Shown one piece after another: positions 15,752-28,161 of a DNA stretch of 59,540 nucleotides (positions within the stretch are counted from its first letter, which is position 1; every line of letters begins with the position of its first letter). A program made the translations under genes and the position numbers. Below the pieces are notes generated by a model, which was not told where the DNA came from, ran no database searches, and saw only the letters and a program-made list of their open reading frames with translations. This DNA is from Catenisphaera adipataccumulans (lineage in GTDB: Bacteria > Bacillota_I > Bacilli_A > Erysipelotrichales > Erysipelotrichaceae): the NCBI RefSeq assembly GCF_014202755.1, contig NZ_JACHHK010000010.1, positions 1 to 59,540 on the forward strand, given 5' to 3'.

Positions 15752-17180
15752 CAGCCTTTCCGTCTAACGAGAACGTTTTAGCAGTTTCAATCTGCACATT
15801 CACAAAATCGCCGGTATGAATTCCCGTTCCGGTAAAATTCACCAGCTTATTGGTATCTGTATAGCCCGACCATACATCCGCATTCCGCTTACTGGCGCCG
15901 TCCGTCAGTACTTGTACGACCTTTCCTTCATATTGTTTGTTTTTCTCCAGCGCAAAGCGGTTCCATAATGTATTCAAAGTCTGCAGCCGTTTCTGTTTGG
16001 TTTCATGATCAACGGCATCCGCCATACGGGCTGCCGGTGTCCCGGGACGGGCAGAAAAAATAAATGTATAGGCGTTATCAAACTTACAATAGCGCACCAC
16101 ATCCAATGTATGTTCAAACTGTTCATCCGTTTCATTGGGAAAACCGACAATGATATCCGTACTGATCGCCACATTGGGGATCCGTGCTTTCATCGTATCA
16201 AATAGTTCTAGATAAGATTCTTTCGTATACCGACGTCCCATTTGCTTCAGGATCTCGTTATCCCCCGACTGCAGCGGCAGATGAACCGCCGGCATGATAT
16301 TGTCGTAGGCAGCGATCGTATCGATCATCGCATCAGAAAAATCCCAAGGATGGCTGGTCATAAAGCGGATGCGCGGAATGCCGATCTGTGCCGTTTCTGC
16401 CAGCAGATCCGCAAAACTGTAATCTGCCTGCAGATCTTTGCCATACGCATTGACATTCTGCCCTAAAAGGGTGATTTCCTTGTAACCTTCGGCTTTTAAC
16501 TGCCGCACTTCAGCCAGGATCCGGTCTTTGGTACGGGAACGTTGCTTGCCGCGGGTATACGGCACGATACAATACGTACAGAACTTATCGCAGCCATACA
16601 TGATATTGACCCAGGCCTTATGCTTTCCAAAGCGATGCACCGGCAGATTTTCGTAGACCTCTCCTTCTTTTGAATACACTTTTACGACCCGTTTGTGATT
16701 CATCATGACATCATAAAGCATACTCGGCAGTTCCTGAAGATTATGGGTTCCGAAAATCAATCGGACCTGCGGATATTTTTCCAGCAGGATATTGGTGAGT
16801 TTTTCTTCCTGTGCCATACAGCCGCACACACCGATCACTAGATCCGGATTTTCGCGGTACAGCCGTTTCAGACTGCCGACTTCTCCGAGGACTTTTTCTT
16901 CGGCATTCTGGCGGATCGCACAAGTATTTAATAAGATCACGTCAGCATGTTCTTCATCTGGTGCAGATGCAAAACCCATCGCATCTAGAATGCCGGCCAA
17001 TGTCTCAGAGTCGCGCTCATTGGCCTGGCAGCCGAATGTTGATAAATAATAGGTTTTACCGCTTCCTAGAAACTGCATGGTTTCATCGATCTGAAATGAG
17101 TCCAAGGTCTGGATGGGCTGATGGGTCCGCTTCTGTGCTTCCCGTAAATTCGGTAAGACCCAGTCTGGTTTAATTTTCAT
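15744..17180 (-). CDS. miaB: tRNA-i6A37 methylthiotransferase MiaB
   Basis: MiaB adds a methylthio group to isopentenyl-A37 in tRNAs reading UNN codons. The 478 residues show the N-terminal UPF0004 domain with cluster ligands Cys51, Cys87 and Cys121, the radical SAM motif Cys197-x3-Cys201-x2-Cys204 (GCDKFCTYCIVPYTRG), and a C-terminal TRAM domain. The start at 17180 follows GGGAGG at a good distance; the longer reading to 17225 would begin in the rny terminator. Confidence 0.95.
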   Translation of the reverse strand: MKIKPDWVLPNLREAQKRTHQPIQTLDSFQIDETMQFLGSGKTYYLSTFGCQANERDSETLAGILDAMGFASAPDEEHADVILLNTCAIRQNAEEKVLGEVGSLKRLYRENPDLVIGVCGCMAQEEKLTNILLEKYPQVRLIFGTHNLQELPSMLYDVMMNHKRVVKVYSKEGEVYENLPVHRFGKHKAWVNIMYGCDKFCTYCIVPYTRGKQRSRTKDRILAEVRQLKAEGYKEITLLGQNVNAYGKDLQADYSFADLLAETAQIGIPRIRFMTSHPWDFSDAMIDTIAAYDNIMPAVHLPLQSGDNEILKQMGRRYTKESYLELFDTMKARIPNVAISTDIIVGFPNETDEQFEHTLDVVRYCKFDNAYTFIFSARPGTPAARMADAVDHETKQKRLQTLNTLWNRFALEKNKQYEGKVVQVLTDGASKRNADVWSGYTDTNKLVNFTGTGIHTGDFVNVQIETAKTFSLDGKAVL

Positions 17181-17195
17181 ATGAGTTCCTCCCAT

Positions 17196-17227
17196 AAAAA
17201 ATGAAGATTGCCGGAATACCGGCAATC
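17196..17227 (-). terminator. Terminator of rny
   Basis: GATTGCCGG (17206-17214) pairs with CCGGCAATC (17219-17227) over a 4-nt loop, with a T-rich stretch on the minus strand (from A17196-17201). Confidence 0.88.
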
Positions 17228-17232
17228 TGCTT

Positions 17233-18786
17233 TTACTTTGCTAATTCTTGTGCACGGGTTTCGCGGATGACATTGACTTTGATCTGTCCCGGATAGGTCA
17301 GCGTCTCTTCAATTTCATCACGGATCTCCCGTGCCAGTTTTACACAAGTGATATCATCGACCACTTCCGGCTTGACCATGACGCGGATCTCACGGCCGGC
17401 CTGAATGGCGTAAGCATTTTGTACACCATCATGCTTTTTAGCAATCTTCTCCAGATTGTCCAGACGGTCAATATATGCCTGTGCACTCTCTTTACGAGCT
17501 CCCGGACGGGCTGCGCTGATCGTATCGGCAGCGATGACCAGATGACTGGTCAAAAACTTCGGTTCCACATCGCCGTGGTGAGACTGGATCGCATTTAATA
17601 CGATCTCTTTTTCGCCGTGTTTCTTACAGAATTTATATCCCAATTCCACATGTGAACCATCATGCTGTTCAATGTTCAGTGCTTTACCAATATCATGCAG
17701 TAAGCCGGCACGCTTTGCGAGCTGCTGATTCAAACCGAGCTCTGCGGCCATGGCGCCTGCCAGATAAGCAACTTCCATCGAATGCTGCAGCGCATTCTGT
17801 CCATAGGAATAACGGTATTTTAACGTACCGATCAATTTAACGATTTCTCGGTCGATCTTTCCGATTCCCAGTTTGAAGACCGCATCTTCGCCGGCCTTCT
17901 GAATTTCACGATCCACTTCTTTGCGGTATTTCTTTACCACTTCTTCGATCCGTCCCGGCTGGATCCGGCCGTCACGAATCAAGTGTTCCAACGAAAGACG
18001 GGCAATTTCGCGGCGCACCGGATTAAAACACGTGATCGTGATCACATCTGGTGTATCATCGATATTCAGCTCGACACCGGTCGCCTGTTCAAAGCAGCGG
18101 ATGTTGCGGCCTTCCCGGCCGATGATCCGTCCTTTCATTTCTTCCCCCGGCAGCGAAACAACACTGACTGTACGTTCCTGCGTTTCCGTCTGCGCCATCC
18201 GCTCGATGGCTAAAGCAATGATGCTTTGGGCTTTTTCGGTCGCGGTCGCTTTGGCCTCGTCTTCTTTGTCTTTAATATAAGCGATGGTTTCATGTTCCAT
18301 CTTCTTTTCAACTTTTGCGAATAATTCATTTTTCGCATCCTGGCTGGACATCTTGGCGACGCCTTCCAGAACTTCGATTTGTTTATCGATCTGCTCCTGC
18401 AAAATCTTATCTTTTTCATCCAGTGATGACAGTTTGTTGGTCACTTTCTGCATCTTCTGATTGATTTCACGTTCTTTCTGGTTCAACGCTTCATCACGAA
18501 AATTCAAATTATCCTCCCGACGGAGTAATTTGTTTTCCAGGTTGGTTGCTTCCTGTTTGCGCTCTTTAATGTCTTTTTCCGCTTCGACACGTAAATCATG
18601 CGCCTGCGTTTTGCCATCTAAAACGGCTTGCTTGATCCGAGCTTCTGCTTCGGAATCGGCATCTTTCAAAATACGTTCTGCTTCTTGCTGACTTTTATTT
18701 AAACCTGCCTTCGAATAACCGACCATGATCAGTATACCGACGACAAGACCTGCTATCACGGACAAGATAATAAGTGTACTATTCAC
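17233..18786 (-). CDS. rny: Ribonuclease Y
   Basis: RNase Y is the membrane-bound endoribonuclease that starts mRNA turnover in many Firmicutes. The 517 residues hold an N-terminal membrane helix (about 4-24), a long charged coiled coil to about 200, a KH domain (GRIIGREGRNIRCFEQATGVEL), and the HD domain with LLHDIGKALN. The start is GTG at 18786 with GGAG 7 nt upstream. It has its own promoter and terminator. Confidence 0.96.
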   Translation of the reverse strand: MNSTLIILSVIAGLVVGILIMVGYSKAGLNKSQQEAERILKDADSEAEARIKQAVLDGKTQAHDLRVEAEKDIKERKQEATNLENKLLRREDNLNFRDEALNQKEREINQKMQKVTNKLSSLDEKDKILQEQIDKQIEVLEGVAKMSSQDAKNELFAKVEKKMEHETIAYIKDKEDEAKATATEKAQSIIALAIERMAQTETQERTVSVVSLPGEEMKGRIIGREGRNIRCFEQATGVELNIDDTPDVITITCFNPVRREIARLSLEHLIRDGRIQPGRIEEVVKKYRKEVDREIQKAGEDAVFKLGIGKIDREIVKLIGTLKYRYSYGQNALQHSMEVAYLAGAMAAELGLNQQLAKRAGLLHDIGKALNIEQHDGSHVELGYKFCKKHGEKEIVLNAIQSHHGDVEPKFLTSHLVIAADTISAARPGARKESAQAYIDRLDNLEKIAKKHDGVQNAYAIQAGREIRVMVKPEVVDDITCVKLAREIRDEIEETLTYPGQIKVNVIRETRAQELAK

Positions 18787-18819
18787 TTCATCACTCCTTG
18801 TCTACAACACAGCAAGAAT

Positions 18820-18848
18820 ATTATACACGAAATCTCCTTTCAGAACAA
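18820..18848 (-). promoter_or_regulatory. rny promoter
   Basis: On the minus strand TTGTTC (18843-18848), a 17-bp spacer, then TATAAT (18820-18825). The predicted transcript start leaves a leader of about 25-30 nt before the GTG codon. Confidence 0.7.
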
Positions 18849-18956
18849 TCAGAATAAAAAATAAAGGATCTTCAAAAACGATCACAAATTCATTCTTTCT
18901 GTTTAGAATTTTTGAATTTTATATAAAATGAAAACAGAAATTTTTTAATTAATTCA

Positions 18957-18984
18957 TAAAAAAAACATCGGGAACACCCGATGT
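18957..18984 (-). terminator. Terminator of yceD-rpmF
   Basis: ACATCGGG (18965-18972) pairs with CCCGATGT (18977-18984) over a 4-nt loop; the + strand A run (18958-18965) supplies the U-tail on the minus strand. Confidence 0.88.
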
Positions 18985-19003
18985 CTCATCTGCACGTTCG
19001 GAA

Positions 19004-19180
19004 CTAGTCCTGCGGTTCGATAACCTGACGGCCTTTATATTCTCCGCATTCGCACATTTTATGCGCCAATTTGTATTCTCCGCAGTTCGGGCAGCGAACC
19101 ATCGTCGGAGCACTCAGCTTGTAATGTGTTCTGCGCTTTGCCTTGCGTGTTTTAGATCCTCTTCTTTGCTGTACAGCCAT
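19004..19180 (-). CDS. rpmF: 50S ribosomal protein L32 (bL32)
   Basis: The 58 residues begin [17 protein letters not shown] and contain the L32 zinc motif CPNC with CEC later, the zinc-binding form of the protein. GGAGG lies 7 nt before the ATG. It follows yceD by 11 bp, the widely conserved yceD-rpmF pair, and ends before a strong terminator. Confidence 0.97.
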   Translation of the reverse strand: MAVQQRRGSKTRKAKRRTHYKLSAPTMVRCPNCGEYKLAHKMCECGEYKGRQVIEPQD

Positions 19181-19191
19181 GATTGCACCTC

Positions 19192-19704
19192 CTAGTCATC
19201 ATCTAGTTTAAATTCTTTCAATTTTTCCCATCGTGGATCAATTTCGTCTTCATCCGGTTCGTCGTTTTCCGATAATACCTGCCATCCGTCACCTTTTGGA
19301 TATTGATCGCGCGGTACCCGGGTAATGCTCATCGGCACTTCGTAAAGAACTGCCTGGAAGATTTCCGGATTCAGATCGATCGTATCTTTTTTTACCACAA
19401 TGATCTCATCATCATCGTCATCCTCAATGGGATCGAACGAATAAGTAACTTGCGACGTCGTATCGAAAGCCACTTCTAAATCTTCCAAAGATATCGAATC
19501 CGGTACGATGAAGGTACCGTCCAATACGAGATCTGAGAAGACCAGAGAGGTTCCGTCAAATTGAAGGGTTCCGTTCACATGGATATCCGGGATCGACTTC
19601 ACTTGAGTATGACGGAGAAAATCGTTTTCTTCCACGGCGAGTTGTTCATCGATCTCAATCACTCCGTTTTTTGCACTCAAAAAATCCTTTTTGGTAAATT
19701 TCAC
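19192..19704 (-). CDS. yceD: YceD/DUF177 family protein (23S rRNA accumulation)
   Basis: The DUF177 family is needed for normal 23S rRNA levels in E. coli and plants, and is almost always coupled to rpmF as here. This protein has 170 residues, is acidic, and carries the family's central [14 protein letters not shown] segment and a DDDDDE run; the usual CxRCL motif of many members is not evident. I place the start at GTG 19704 because GAGG is 8 nt upstream; a longer reading from TTG at 19725 has no such site. Confidence 0.85.
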   Translation of the reverse strand: MKFTKKDFLSAKNGVIEIDEQLAVEENDFLRHTQVKSIPDIHVNGTLQFDGTSLVFSDLVLDGTFIVPDSISLEDLEVAFDTTSQVTYSFDPIEDDDDDEIIVVKKDTIDLNPEIFQAVLYEVPMSITRVPRDQYPKGDGWQVLSENDEPDEDEIDPRWEKLKEFKLDDD

Positions 19705-19730
19705 GATTTTCACCTCATGTCGCAAGGCTA

Positions 19731-19759
19731 ATTATACTAAAAGGCCCTATGAAAGTCAA
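19731..19759 (-). promoter_or_regulatory. Consensus-like promoter of yceD-rpmF
   Basis: On the minus strand TTGACT (19754-19759), a 17-bp spacer, then TATAAT (19731-19736). It is the best SigA match in this part of the window and lies back to back with the tmcAL promoter. Confidence 0.82.
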
Positions 19760-19778
19760 CACAAAAATCCCCTCTTTA

Positions 19779-19787
19779 TGGTATCAT
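19779..19787 (+). promoter_or_regulatory. Extended -10 promoter of tmcAL placed at the start codon
   Basis: TGG followed by TATCAT (19782-19787) is an extended -10 box. The ATG begins 6 nt after the hexamer, so the expected transcription start coincides with the A of the ATG, giving a leaderless mRNA. Confidence 0.55.
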
Positions 19788-19793
19788 GGAAAC

Positions 19794-20777
19794 ATGAAAT
19801 GCTGTGGGATCATCGCGGAATTCAATCCGTTTCATCAAGGCCATGCCTATATTATCCATGAAGCCAGACTTCGCAGCCGCTGCGACGCCTTAGCGGTCAT
19901 AACAACCAGTTATTATTCCCAACGCGGTCTGCCCTCTTTGATGTCTCCGGCAGCCAAAACCAAGGCTGCCCTGGCCAACGGTGCCGACCTGGTCCTGGAA
20001 CTGCCGTTTTGTTTCGGCACCCAGGGCGCGGAACAATTTGCCCGCTATGCGATGGAAGCCTTGCATCAGCTGCCGATCGATGCCCTTTGCTTCGGTTCTG
20101 AATCCGGTGATCCGGCTGCTTTGATGCAGCCGCCGAAACGGACGATCGATCCTAGCACAAGCTATCATCGTAATCAGGGATATCATTTACAGCCCAATGA
20201 TATTTTAGCATCCAATTATCTTATCCATTGTAAAAAAATGCATATCCGACCCATTATCGTTCAACGTGATCCGCGGTTTGAAAGTGCGACCGCCATTCGG
20301 GATGCTTTCTTAAACGGCACCCGGCCGGATGAGACATTTGATACCAATCAACGTTGGGAAGCGTACTATCCATATCTGCGCACGTATCTGCAGATGACAG
20401 ATGTGCAGACGTTATCTCGCTTTTTCATGGTCGACGAAGGCATCGAATCGCTGCTGAAAAAAAATGCAAGAGCCAAGACCTGGGAAGAATTTCTAGAACG
20501 CAGCGTCACCAAAAAATATACGAAAGCCCGTATCCGGCGGACATGTCTCTGGATCATGATGCAGATCACAAAAGCGCAGATGCAAAAGCACGGCCATTTT
20601 GATCAATTGATCCTTTTGGGGATGAACGAAACCGGCCGTCAGCTCGTGAAAAATCATCAGGCGATCTCCCGCTTTTCTCAGCTGGATCCCTTTCTGCAGG
20701 AAGTAGACTTAAAAAGCCGGATGCTTTACAATAGTGTACGACCCGACGAAACGAAACGGCAGGTGATCATTGTATGA
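19794..20777 (+). CDS. tmcAL: tRNA(Met) cytidine acetate ligase TmcAL
   Basis: TmcAL (YlbM, DUF795) activates acetate with ATP and acetylates C34 of elongator tRNA-Met. The 327 residues show the nucleotidyltransferase-type N-terminus IIAEFNPFHQGH and the SQRGLPSL and GADLVLELPF motifs. I choose the ATG at 19794, which starts the conserved MKCCGIIAEFNPFH; an in-frame ATG at 19749 would add 15 residues not typical of the family and would sit upstream of the -10 box. No real ribosome binding site is present (only GGAAAC). It overlaps the next gene by 4 bp. Confidence 0.9.
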   Translation: MKCCGIIAEFNPFHQGHAYIIHEARLRSRCDALAVITTSYYSQRGLPSLMSPAAKTKAALANGADLVLELPFCFGTQGAEQFARYAMEALHQLPIDALCFGSESGDPAALMQPPKRTIDPSTSYHRNQGYHLQPNDILASNYLIHCKKMHIRPIIVQRDPRFESATAIRDAFLNGTRPDETFDTNQRWEAYYPYLRTYLQMTDVQTLSRFFMVDEGIESLLKKNARAKTWEEFLERSVTKKYTKARIRRTCLWIMMQITKAQMQKHGHFDQLILLGMNETGRQLVKNHQAISRFSQLDPFLQEVDLKSRMLYNSVRPDETKRQVIIV

Positions 20778-21313
20778 TCGGACTTATTGTATTTATCGTC
20801 GTACTGATCCTGATTTATCGTCACTATTTTCCGCCGATCCCTAAAGCGGATCATGTCTATGATTATGGGATCGTGTTGGGCTGTCCATGCCATGCGGACG
20901 GGACCTTATGCACCAGCCAGAAAAAACGCAGCGAACTTGCGGTGCAGGACTACAAGGCCGGTAAATTCAAGCACATCCTGATTGCCGGCGGCGCCGCTGC
21001 CAATGAATATGTAGAATCAGAAGCGATGAAAGCTTATATTCTGCAATTTGCCGATATTCCTGTTCAAACGGAAACCAAATCACGGAATACCTTCGAAAAC
21101 ATGAAGTTTTCTCACGAAATCACCGGCAGCGCCAGCGTGATGATCATCACCAGTCAGACGCATGCCCTCAGGGCTTGTGCCATCGCAGCGCAGTTCTTTG
21201 ACGATTACAGTGCCGACTGGTATCCGGATCATAAACCGCGCCATATCTATCGGGAGATCATTTCCCGCATTCTTTATATTTATTGGGAAATCAAAAAAAA
21301 GTTCAGCAGATAA
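20774..21313 (+). CDS. DUF218 / YdcF-family protein
   Basis: The 179 residues have an N-terminal membrane anchor (about 2-16) and the DUF218 fold: YGIVLGCPCHADGTLC, KFKHILIAGGAAANEYVESEAM, ETKSRNTFENMKFS and SVMIITSQTHALRACAIA. Members include SanA, ElyC and YdcF, linked to envelope or nucleotide-binding roles, but no biochemical function can be assigned here. It is translationally coupled to tmcAL (ATGA overlap) and converges with rel. Confidence 0.85.
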   Translation: MIGLIVFIVVLILIYRHYFPPIPKADHVYDYGIVLGCPCHADGTLCTSQKKRSELAVQDYKAGKFKHILIAGGAAANEYVESEAMKAYILQFADIPVQTETKSRNTFENMKFSHEITGSASVMIITSQTHALRACAIAAQFFDDYSADWYPDHKPRHIYREIISRILYIYWEIKKKFSR

Positions 21314-21314
21314 A

Positions 21315-21324
<10 letters not shown>
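21293..21324 (-). terminator. Terminator of rel
   Basis: AGTTCAG (21300-21306) pairs with CTGAACT (21318-21324) with an 11-nt loop, and the eight A at 21293-21300 give the U-tail on the minus strand. The rel stop (21315-21317) lies inside the loop. Confidence 0.82.
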
Positions 21325-23516
<2,192 letters not shown>

Positions 23517-23548
23517 ATCAAGCACCTCCCTCTCGTTTTTCTCTTCTT

Positions 23549-24070
23549 TTATTCTCCGGCAAAATGAGTCAGTGAACAAACCGGAATGTCGCCGAAACGC
23601 TCTTTGCCGTTCAGATCATCCAGTTCGATCACAAAGGCGCAGCCGACAACTTCTCCGCCCATTTTATGCACTAGTTTAATAATGGCTTCTACCGTTCCGC
23701 CGGTCGCAAGCAGATCATCGATGACAACGACTTTCTGACCGGGCTGGATCGCATCGGCATGGATGCATAATTCATCCGTACCGTATTCCAGTTGATACGT
23801 TTCACTGATGGACTTGCGCGGCAGTTTCCCTGGCTTTCGCACCGGCGCAAAGCCGATGCCGCATTCCATCGCGACGGTCGTACCGAATAAGAAGCCGCGC
23901 GCTTCCGGTGCTAAGATAAAATCTGCATTCTGTTCTTTGACAAATGCATCAAAGGCATCAATCACGCTGCGCATCACATCAGCATTCTGTAATATCGGTG
24001 TCACATCGCGGAAAATAATTCCTTCCTTCGGAAATCCGGGGATACTGGCAATATAGTTCTTAAGATCCAT
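23549..24070 (-). CDS. apt: Adenine phosphoribosyltransferase
   Basis: Apt salvages adenine to AMP with PRPP. The 173 residues are the family length. The PRPP loop VVVIDDLLATGGT is at about 117-129, and PGFPKEGIIFRDVTP marks the N-terminus. GAGAGG lies 9 nt before the ATG. It is cotranscribed with rel and lies downstream of recJ with a 50-bp AT-rich gap. Confidence 0.95.
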   Translation of the reverse strand: MDLKNYIASIPGFPKEGIIFRDVTPILQNADVMRSVIDAFDAFVKEQNADFILAPEARGFLFGTTVAMECGIGFAPVRKPGKLPRKSISETYQLEYGTDELCIHADAIQPGQKVVVIDDLLATGGTVEAIIKLVHKMGGEVVGCAFVIELDDLNGKERFGDIPVCSLTHFAGE

Positions 24071-24120
24071 TTTGTATTTTCCTCTCTTTTTAATTAATAT
24101 ATTACTTATTTTACACTACT

Positions 24121-25674
24121 TTAATGATAAATAATAGAATCAATCACAAACGTCATCTGGTCCTGACCGCGGTATTGACCAATCTGTGCCTGGCCGATCA
24201 AACTTTTGATTCGATTCAAGCTGGTCACTTTATCTTTCTCAGGCATATTGAAATTCATGCATTCCAACCCGTTTTCCAGTGTATAACGACGATGTTTGCC
24301 GTTTTGAATGTCGTAAATGGATTGAATCTGCGGTTCATCAATTTCAAACAGCGGGCATTCAAATCCTGGTCCGAACGGCCGCAGGACGTCCAGGCTGCGG
24401 ACGTTGGCTATGGTGCATTCCTCCGGCTGGATCGAAATAGCCTGCAGCGGTTCCGGCTGCCATTCATAACGGAAACTCTTCGCCCGGACAAAACGTCGGA
24501 ATGCATCGTAATCTTTTAAAAGGGTCGAGAATCCAGCGGCATGTTTATGTCCGCCGATGGCTTCATATCCATCAAAACCGTTCAAAAAATCCATACAATC
24601 AAAGCCTGACGGCGAACGCATGCTTGCCTTCAGGCCTTCCTGGTTCTGCGTCATGATGATCGCTGGTTTTTCATATTTGGCACAAAGTGAATTGGCGACC
24701 AATCCGATGATGCCTTCATGAAAACTAGGATCGTTGATCAAAATGACCGGATCGCCCGGGCTGCATTTTTGTTCCGAGAATTTGCACATCTGTTCGCTCA
24801 GACGCCTGCGGGTCTTATTGATGTCGTCGACCTGCATCGCAAAACGGCGGATCGTCTGCCGGTCATCGGTCAGAAAATAGCGGACAACGTTGTTGACGTT
24901 ACCTAAATTGCTCAGCCGCCCGACTGCATTGATCTTTGGTACTACTTGAAAGGCAATCGACGTTTCGTTCAGTTTCTTGTCACTGGCCAGTGCAAAAATA
25001 TGCGGCTCCTGGGTTTCATTGATCATCCGAACGCCCTGCTGGATCAAAGCCCGCGTTTCACCAATCACAGGCATGACATCTCCGATCGATGCCACGGCAG
25101 CAAGCATCAGATGCAAAGGGGCGTCCGCCTGCAACGCCCGGATGCATTCATAAGCGATGCCGGCTCCGCACAATGGATGAAAGTGCGTTTCCAGCACATC
25201 GGGATGTACCAATAAGTCACACGGCACATCGGCTTCGATCTTATGATGGTCGGTGACAATGGTCTGCATGCCGAGTTCCTTGGCATAATTCAGCGCATTG
25301 ACTGCTTTGACTCCGTTATCTACGGTAATGATCGTCGTATATCCTTTCTGAAAGGCTGCCTGGACCATATCTTCATTCAGGCCATATCCTTCCCGGATAC
25401 GGTCGGGAATATAGTATCCGCACTGGATGCCGAAGGCTTTCAGCCCGCTGTGCATGATCGTCGTCGCACAGATGCCGTCACAGTCATAGTCCCCGCCGAT
25501 GAAAACTTTTTCCTGGTTCTTTCTGGCGATATTCATTCGATTGACAAAATCGTCCATCGCTGATGTATGAGAAACCGGATACAGTTCCTGATCATCCATC
25601 CAGTAGGACCATTTTGATTCATCCGGTTCCATGGTTTTCAATATTTTTTTCGCAAAACTCGTTAAATTTTTCAT
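24121..25674 (-). CDS. recJ: Single-stranded-DNA exonuclease RecJ (short form)
   Basis: RecJ degrades 5' single strands in mismatch, base-excision and recombination repair. The 517 residues carry DHH motifs GGDYDCDG (60-67) and TDHHK (near 138), the DHHA1 region ending in GGHKHAAGFS, and an OB domain at the C-terminus. It is shorter than Bacillus RecJ (about 780), lacking the extra C-terminal domain. The start at 25674 has no binding site; a TATAAT box lies 6 nt upstream of the ATG, suggesting a leaderless mRNA. Confidence 0.9.
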   Translation of the reverse strand: MKNLTSFAKKILKTMEPDESKWSYWMDDQELYPVSHTSAMDDFVNRMNIARKNQEKVFIGGDYDCDGICATTIMHSGLKAFGIQCGYYIPDRIREGYGLNEDMVQAAFQKGYTTIITVDNGVKAVNALNYAKELGMQTIVTDHHKIEADVPCDLLVHPDVLETHFHPLCGAGIAYECIRALQADAPLHLMLAAVASIGDVMPVIGETRALIQQGVRMINETQEPHIFALASDKKLNETSIAFQVVPKINAVGRLSNLGNVNNVVRYFLTDDRQTIRRFAMQVDDINKTRRRLSEQMCKFSEQKCSPGDPVILINDPSFHEGIIGLVANSLCAKYEKPAIIMTQNQEGLKASMRSPSGFDCMDFLNGFDGYEAIGGHKHAAGFSTLLKDYDAFRRFVRAKSFRYEWQPEPLQAISIQPEECTIANVRSLDVLRPFGPGFECPLFEIDEPQIQSIYDIQNGKHRRYTLENGLECMNFNMPEKDKVTSLNRIKSLIGQAQIGQYRGQDQMTFVIDSIIYH

Positions 25675-25680
25675 ACCGAC

Positions 25681-25686
25681 ATTATA
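25681..25686 (-). promoter_or_regulatory. recJ -10 box adjacent to its start codon
   Basis: On the minus strand TATAAT is separated from the recJ ATG by only 6 nt. No Shine-Dalgarno sequence lies in between and the upstream side is the obgE terminator. Confidence 0.55.
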
Positions 25687-25701
25687 ACGCAAACCGCAAA
25701 G

Positions 25702-25737
25702 AAAAACAGGAAAGCGTGCGGAATGCACGCGATCCTG
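25702..25737 (-). terminator. Terminator of obgE
   Basis: Outer arms CAGGA (25707-25711) and TCCTG (25733-25737) and inner arms GCGTGC (25714-25719) and GCACGC (25725-25730) form a long stem; A25702-25706 gives the U-tail on the minus strand. Confidence 0.88.
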
Positions 25738-27063
<1,326 letters not shown>

Positions 27064-27065
<2 letters not shown>

Positions 27066-27348
27066 ATGCTTGCGGATATACAGAAACTTTTTTCTTATCC
27101 TTTCCCAAACGTTCGTATCTGACAACGCCGTCGACCAATGCGAACAATGTGTCGTCGCCGCCGCGTCCTACGTTGGTACCCGGATGAATTTTCGTTCCGC
27201 GCTGGCGATAAATAACGCTGCCCGCGTGGCAAGCTTGACCGTCTGCAACTTTCGCTCCTAAACGTTTCGAATGAGAATCACGACCGTTCTTTGTGGAACT
27301 GACTCCCTTTTTGGATGCGAACAATTGATCGTTCAAATTGAATTTCAT
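27064..27348 (-). CDS. rpmA: 50S ribosomal protein L27 (bL27) with cleavable N-terminus
   Basis: The 94 residues begin [19 protein letters not shown]. The Firmicute-specific leader before ASKKG is removed by the Prp protease, whose gene is directly upstream; the expected cut is after the Phe of DQLF. The rest is standard L27 ([20 protein letters not shown]). The leader differs a little from the usual LQFF form. It is transcribed with rplU and prp. Confidence 0.96.
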
Positions 27349-27351
27349 GCG

Positions 27352-27666
27352 TTACACCTCGACTTTCTCTATCTGCACATATTCCGAATGTGCATCGGCA
27401 ATCATCTGTAACTGAATCATCAATGTATTCAGGATCACATTTACCGTATCATTCGGTTTTCTTACTTTGATACTGACATATCCGGTATCCATCTGCAGAT
27501 CACAGGATCCCGGACATTGGATATCCAGTGCATTCAGCGTCCCGATGCTGACGGCACTGACCTCTGCACAAATCAGATCCGGCGCATCCGCCGCCGCACC
27601 GGCATGGCCGCTGATGACGATCAGATCCGGACAATGATCTTTGGTCTGTGCATGTACACGAATCAT
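27352..27666 (-). CDS. prp: Ribosomal-processing cysteine protease Prp
   Basis: Prp cleaves the N-terminal extension of L27. The 104 residues contain the catalytic pair His21 (ISGHAG) and Cys33 (LICAEVSA). It lies between rplU and rpmA, its conserved place in Firmicutes, with 2-3 bp gaps on each side. Confidence 0.95.
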   Translation of the reverse strand: MIRVHAQTKDHCPDLIVISGHAGAAADAPDLICAEVSAVSIGTLNALDIQCPGSCDLQMDTGYVSIKVRKPNDTVNVILNTLMIQLQMIADAHSEYVQIEKVEV

Positions 27667-27668
27667 GA

Positions 27669-27971
27669 CTACGCCTCGATGGCCGTAATTTTTACGCGTG
27701 TATACGGTTGACGATGACCTTGTTTACGGCGTGTCGAGGATTTTTTCGGACGATATTTCACGATCGTGATTTTCTTTCCTTTACCCTGCTTTTCAACAAC
27801 ACCGGTAACCTTGGCACCTTCGACAAACGGTTTGCCAATTTTACCATCGGCAAATAATACCTTGTCAAATACGACTTCGTCGCCTTCAGCTGCATTTAAT
27901 TTTTCAACGAAGATGACTTCATCTTGTTCAACGCGGATTTGTTTTCCGCCGGTTTCGATAATTGCGTACAT
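27669..27971 (-). CDS. rplU: 50S ribosomal protein L21 (bL21)
   Basis: The 100 residues start [18 protein letters not shown] and end with the [16 protein letters not shown] motif typical of L21. AAGGAGG lies before the ATG. It is the first gene of the rplU-prp-rpmA operon and is preceded by a structured leader of about 90 nt. Confidence 0.97.
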   Translation of the reverse strand: MYAIIETGGKQIRVEQDEVIFVEKLNAAEGDEVVFDKVLFADGKIGKPFVEGAKVTGVVEKQGKGKKITIVKYRPKKSSTRRKQGHRQPYTRVKITAIEA

Positions 27972-28065
27972 ACGTGCACCTCCTTATTCATGATACTCGC
28001 CATGAAGGTGTGATTGCTCAACTTATACCTTTTCTGTGCGGTTGCAAGACCCGGGAGTCTGCAAC
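27972..28065 (-). promoter_or_regulatory. Candidate ribosomal protein L21 leader
   Basis: Between the predicted transcription start and rplU lies a leader of about 90 nt with a stem near its 5' end (GCAGAC pairing with GTCTTGC, around 28043-28062) and further pairing potential towards the binding site. Position and length match the known L21 leader of low-GC Gram-positives, which is thought to allow feedback by the operon's product. I have not fitted the full consensus. Confidence 0.5.
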
Positions 28066-28071
28066 ATAAGT

Positions 28072-28100
28072 ATTCTATCCGACTTCGTGCGTTCCGTCAA
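28072..28100 (-). promoter_or_regulatory. rplU operon promoter
   Basis: On the minus strand TTGACG (28095-28100), a 17-bp spacer, TAGAAT (28072-28077): a strong SigA match. Confidence 0.8.
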
Positions 28101-28161
28101 GATGGAATTCACTCCACTGCTTGTTCAGCTTGCAGATTCCGACACGTTATTGTCCAGTCCC

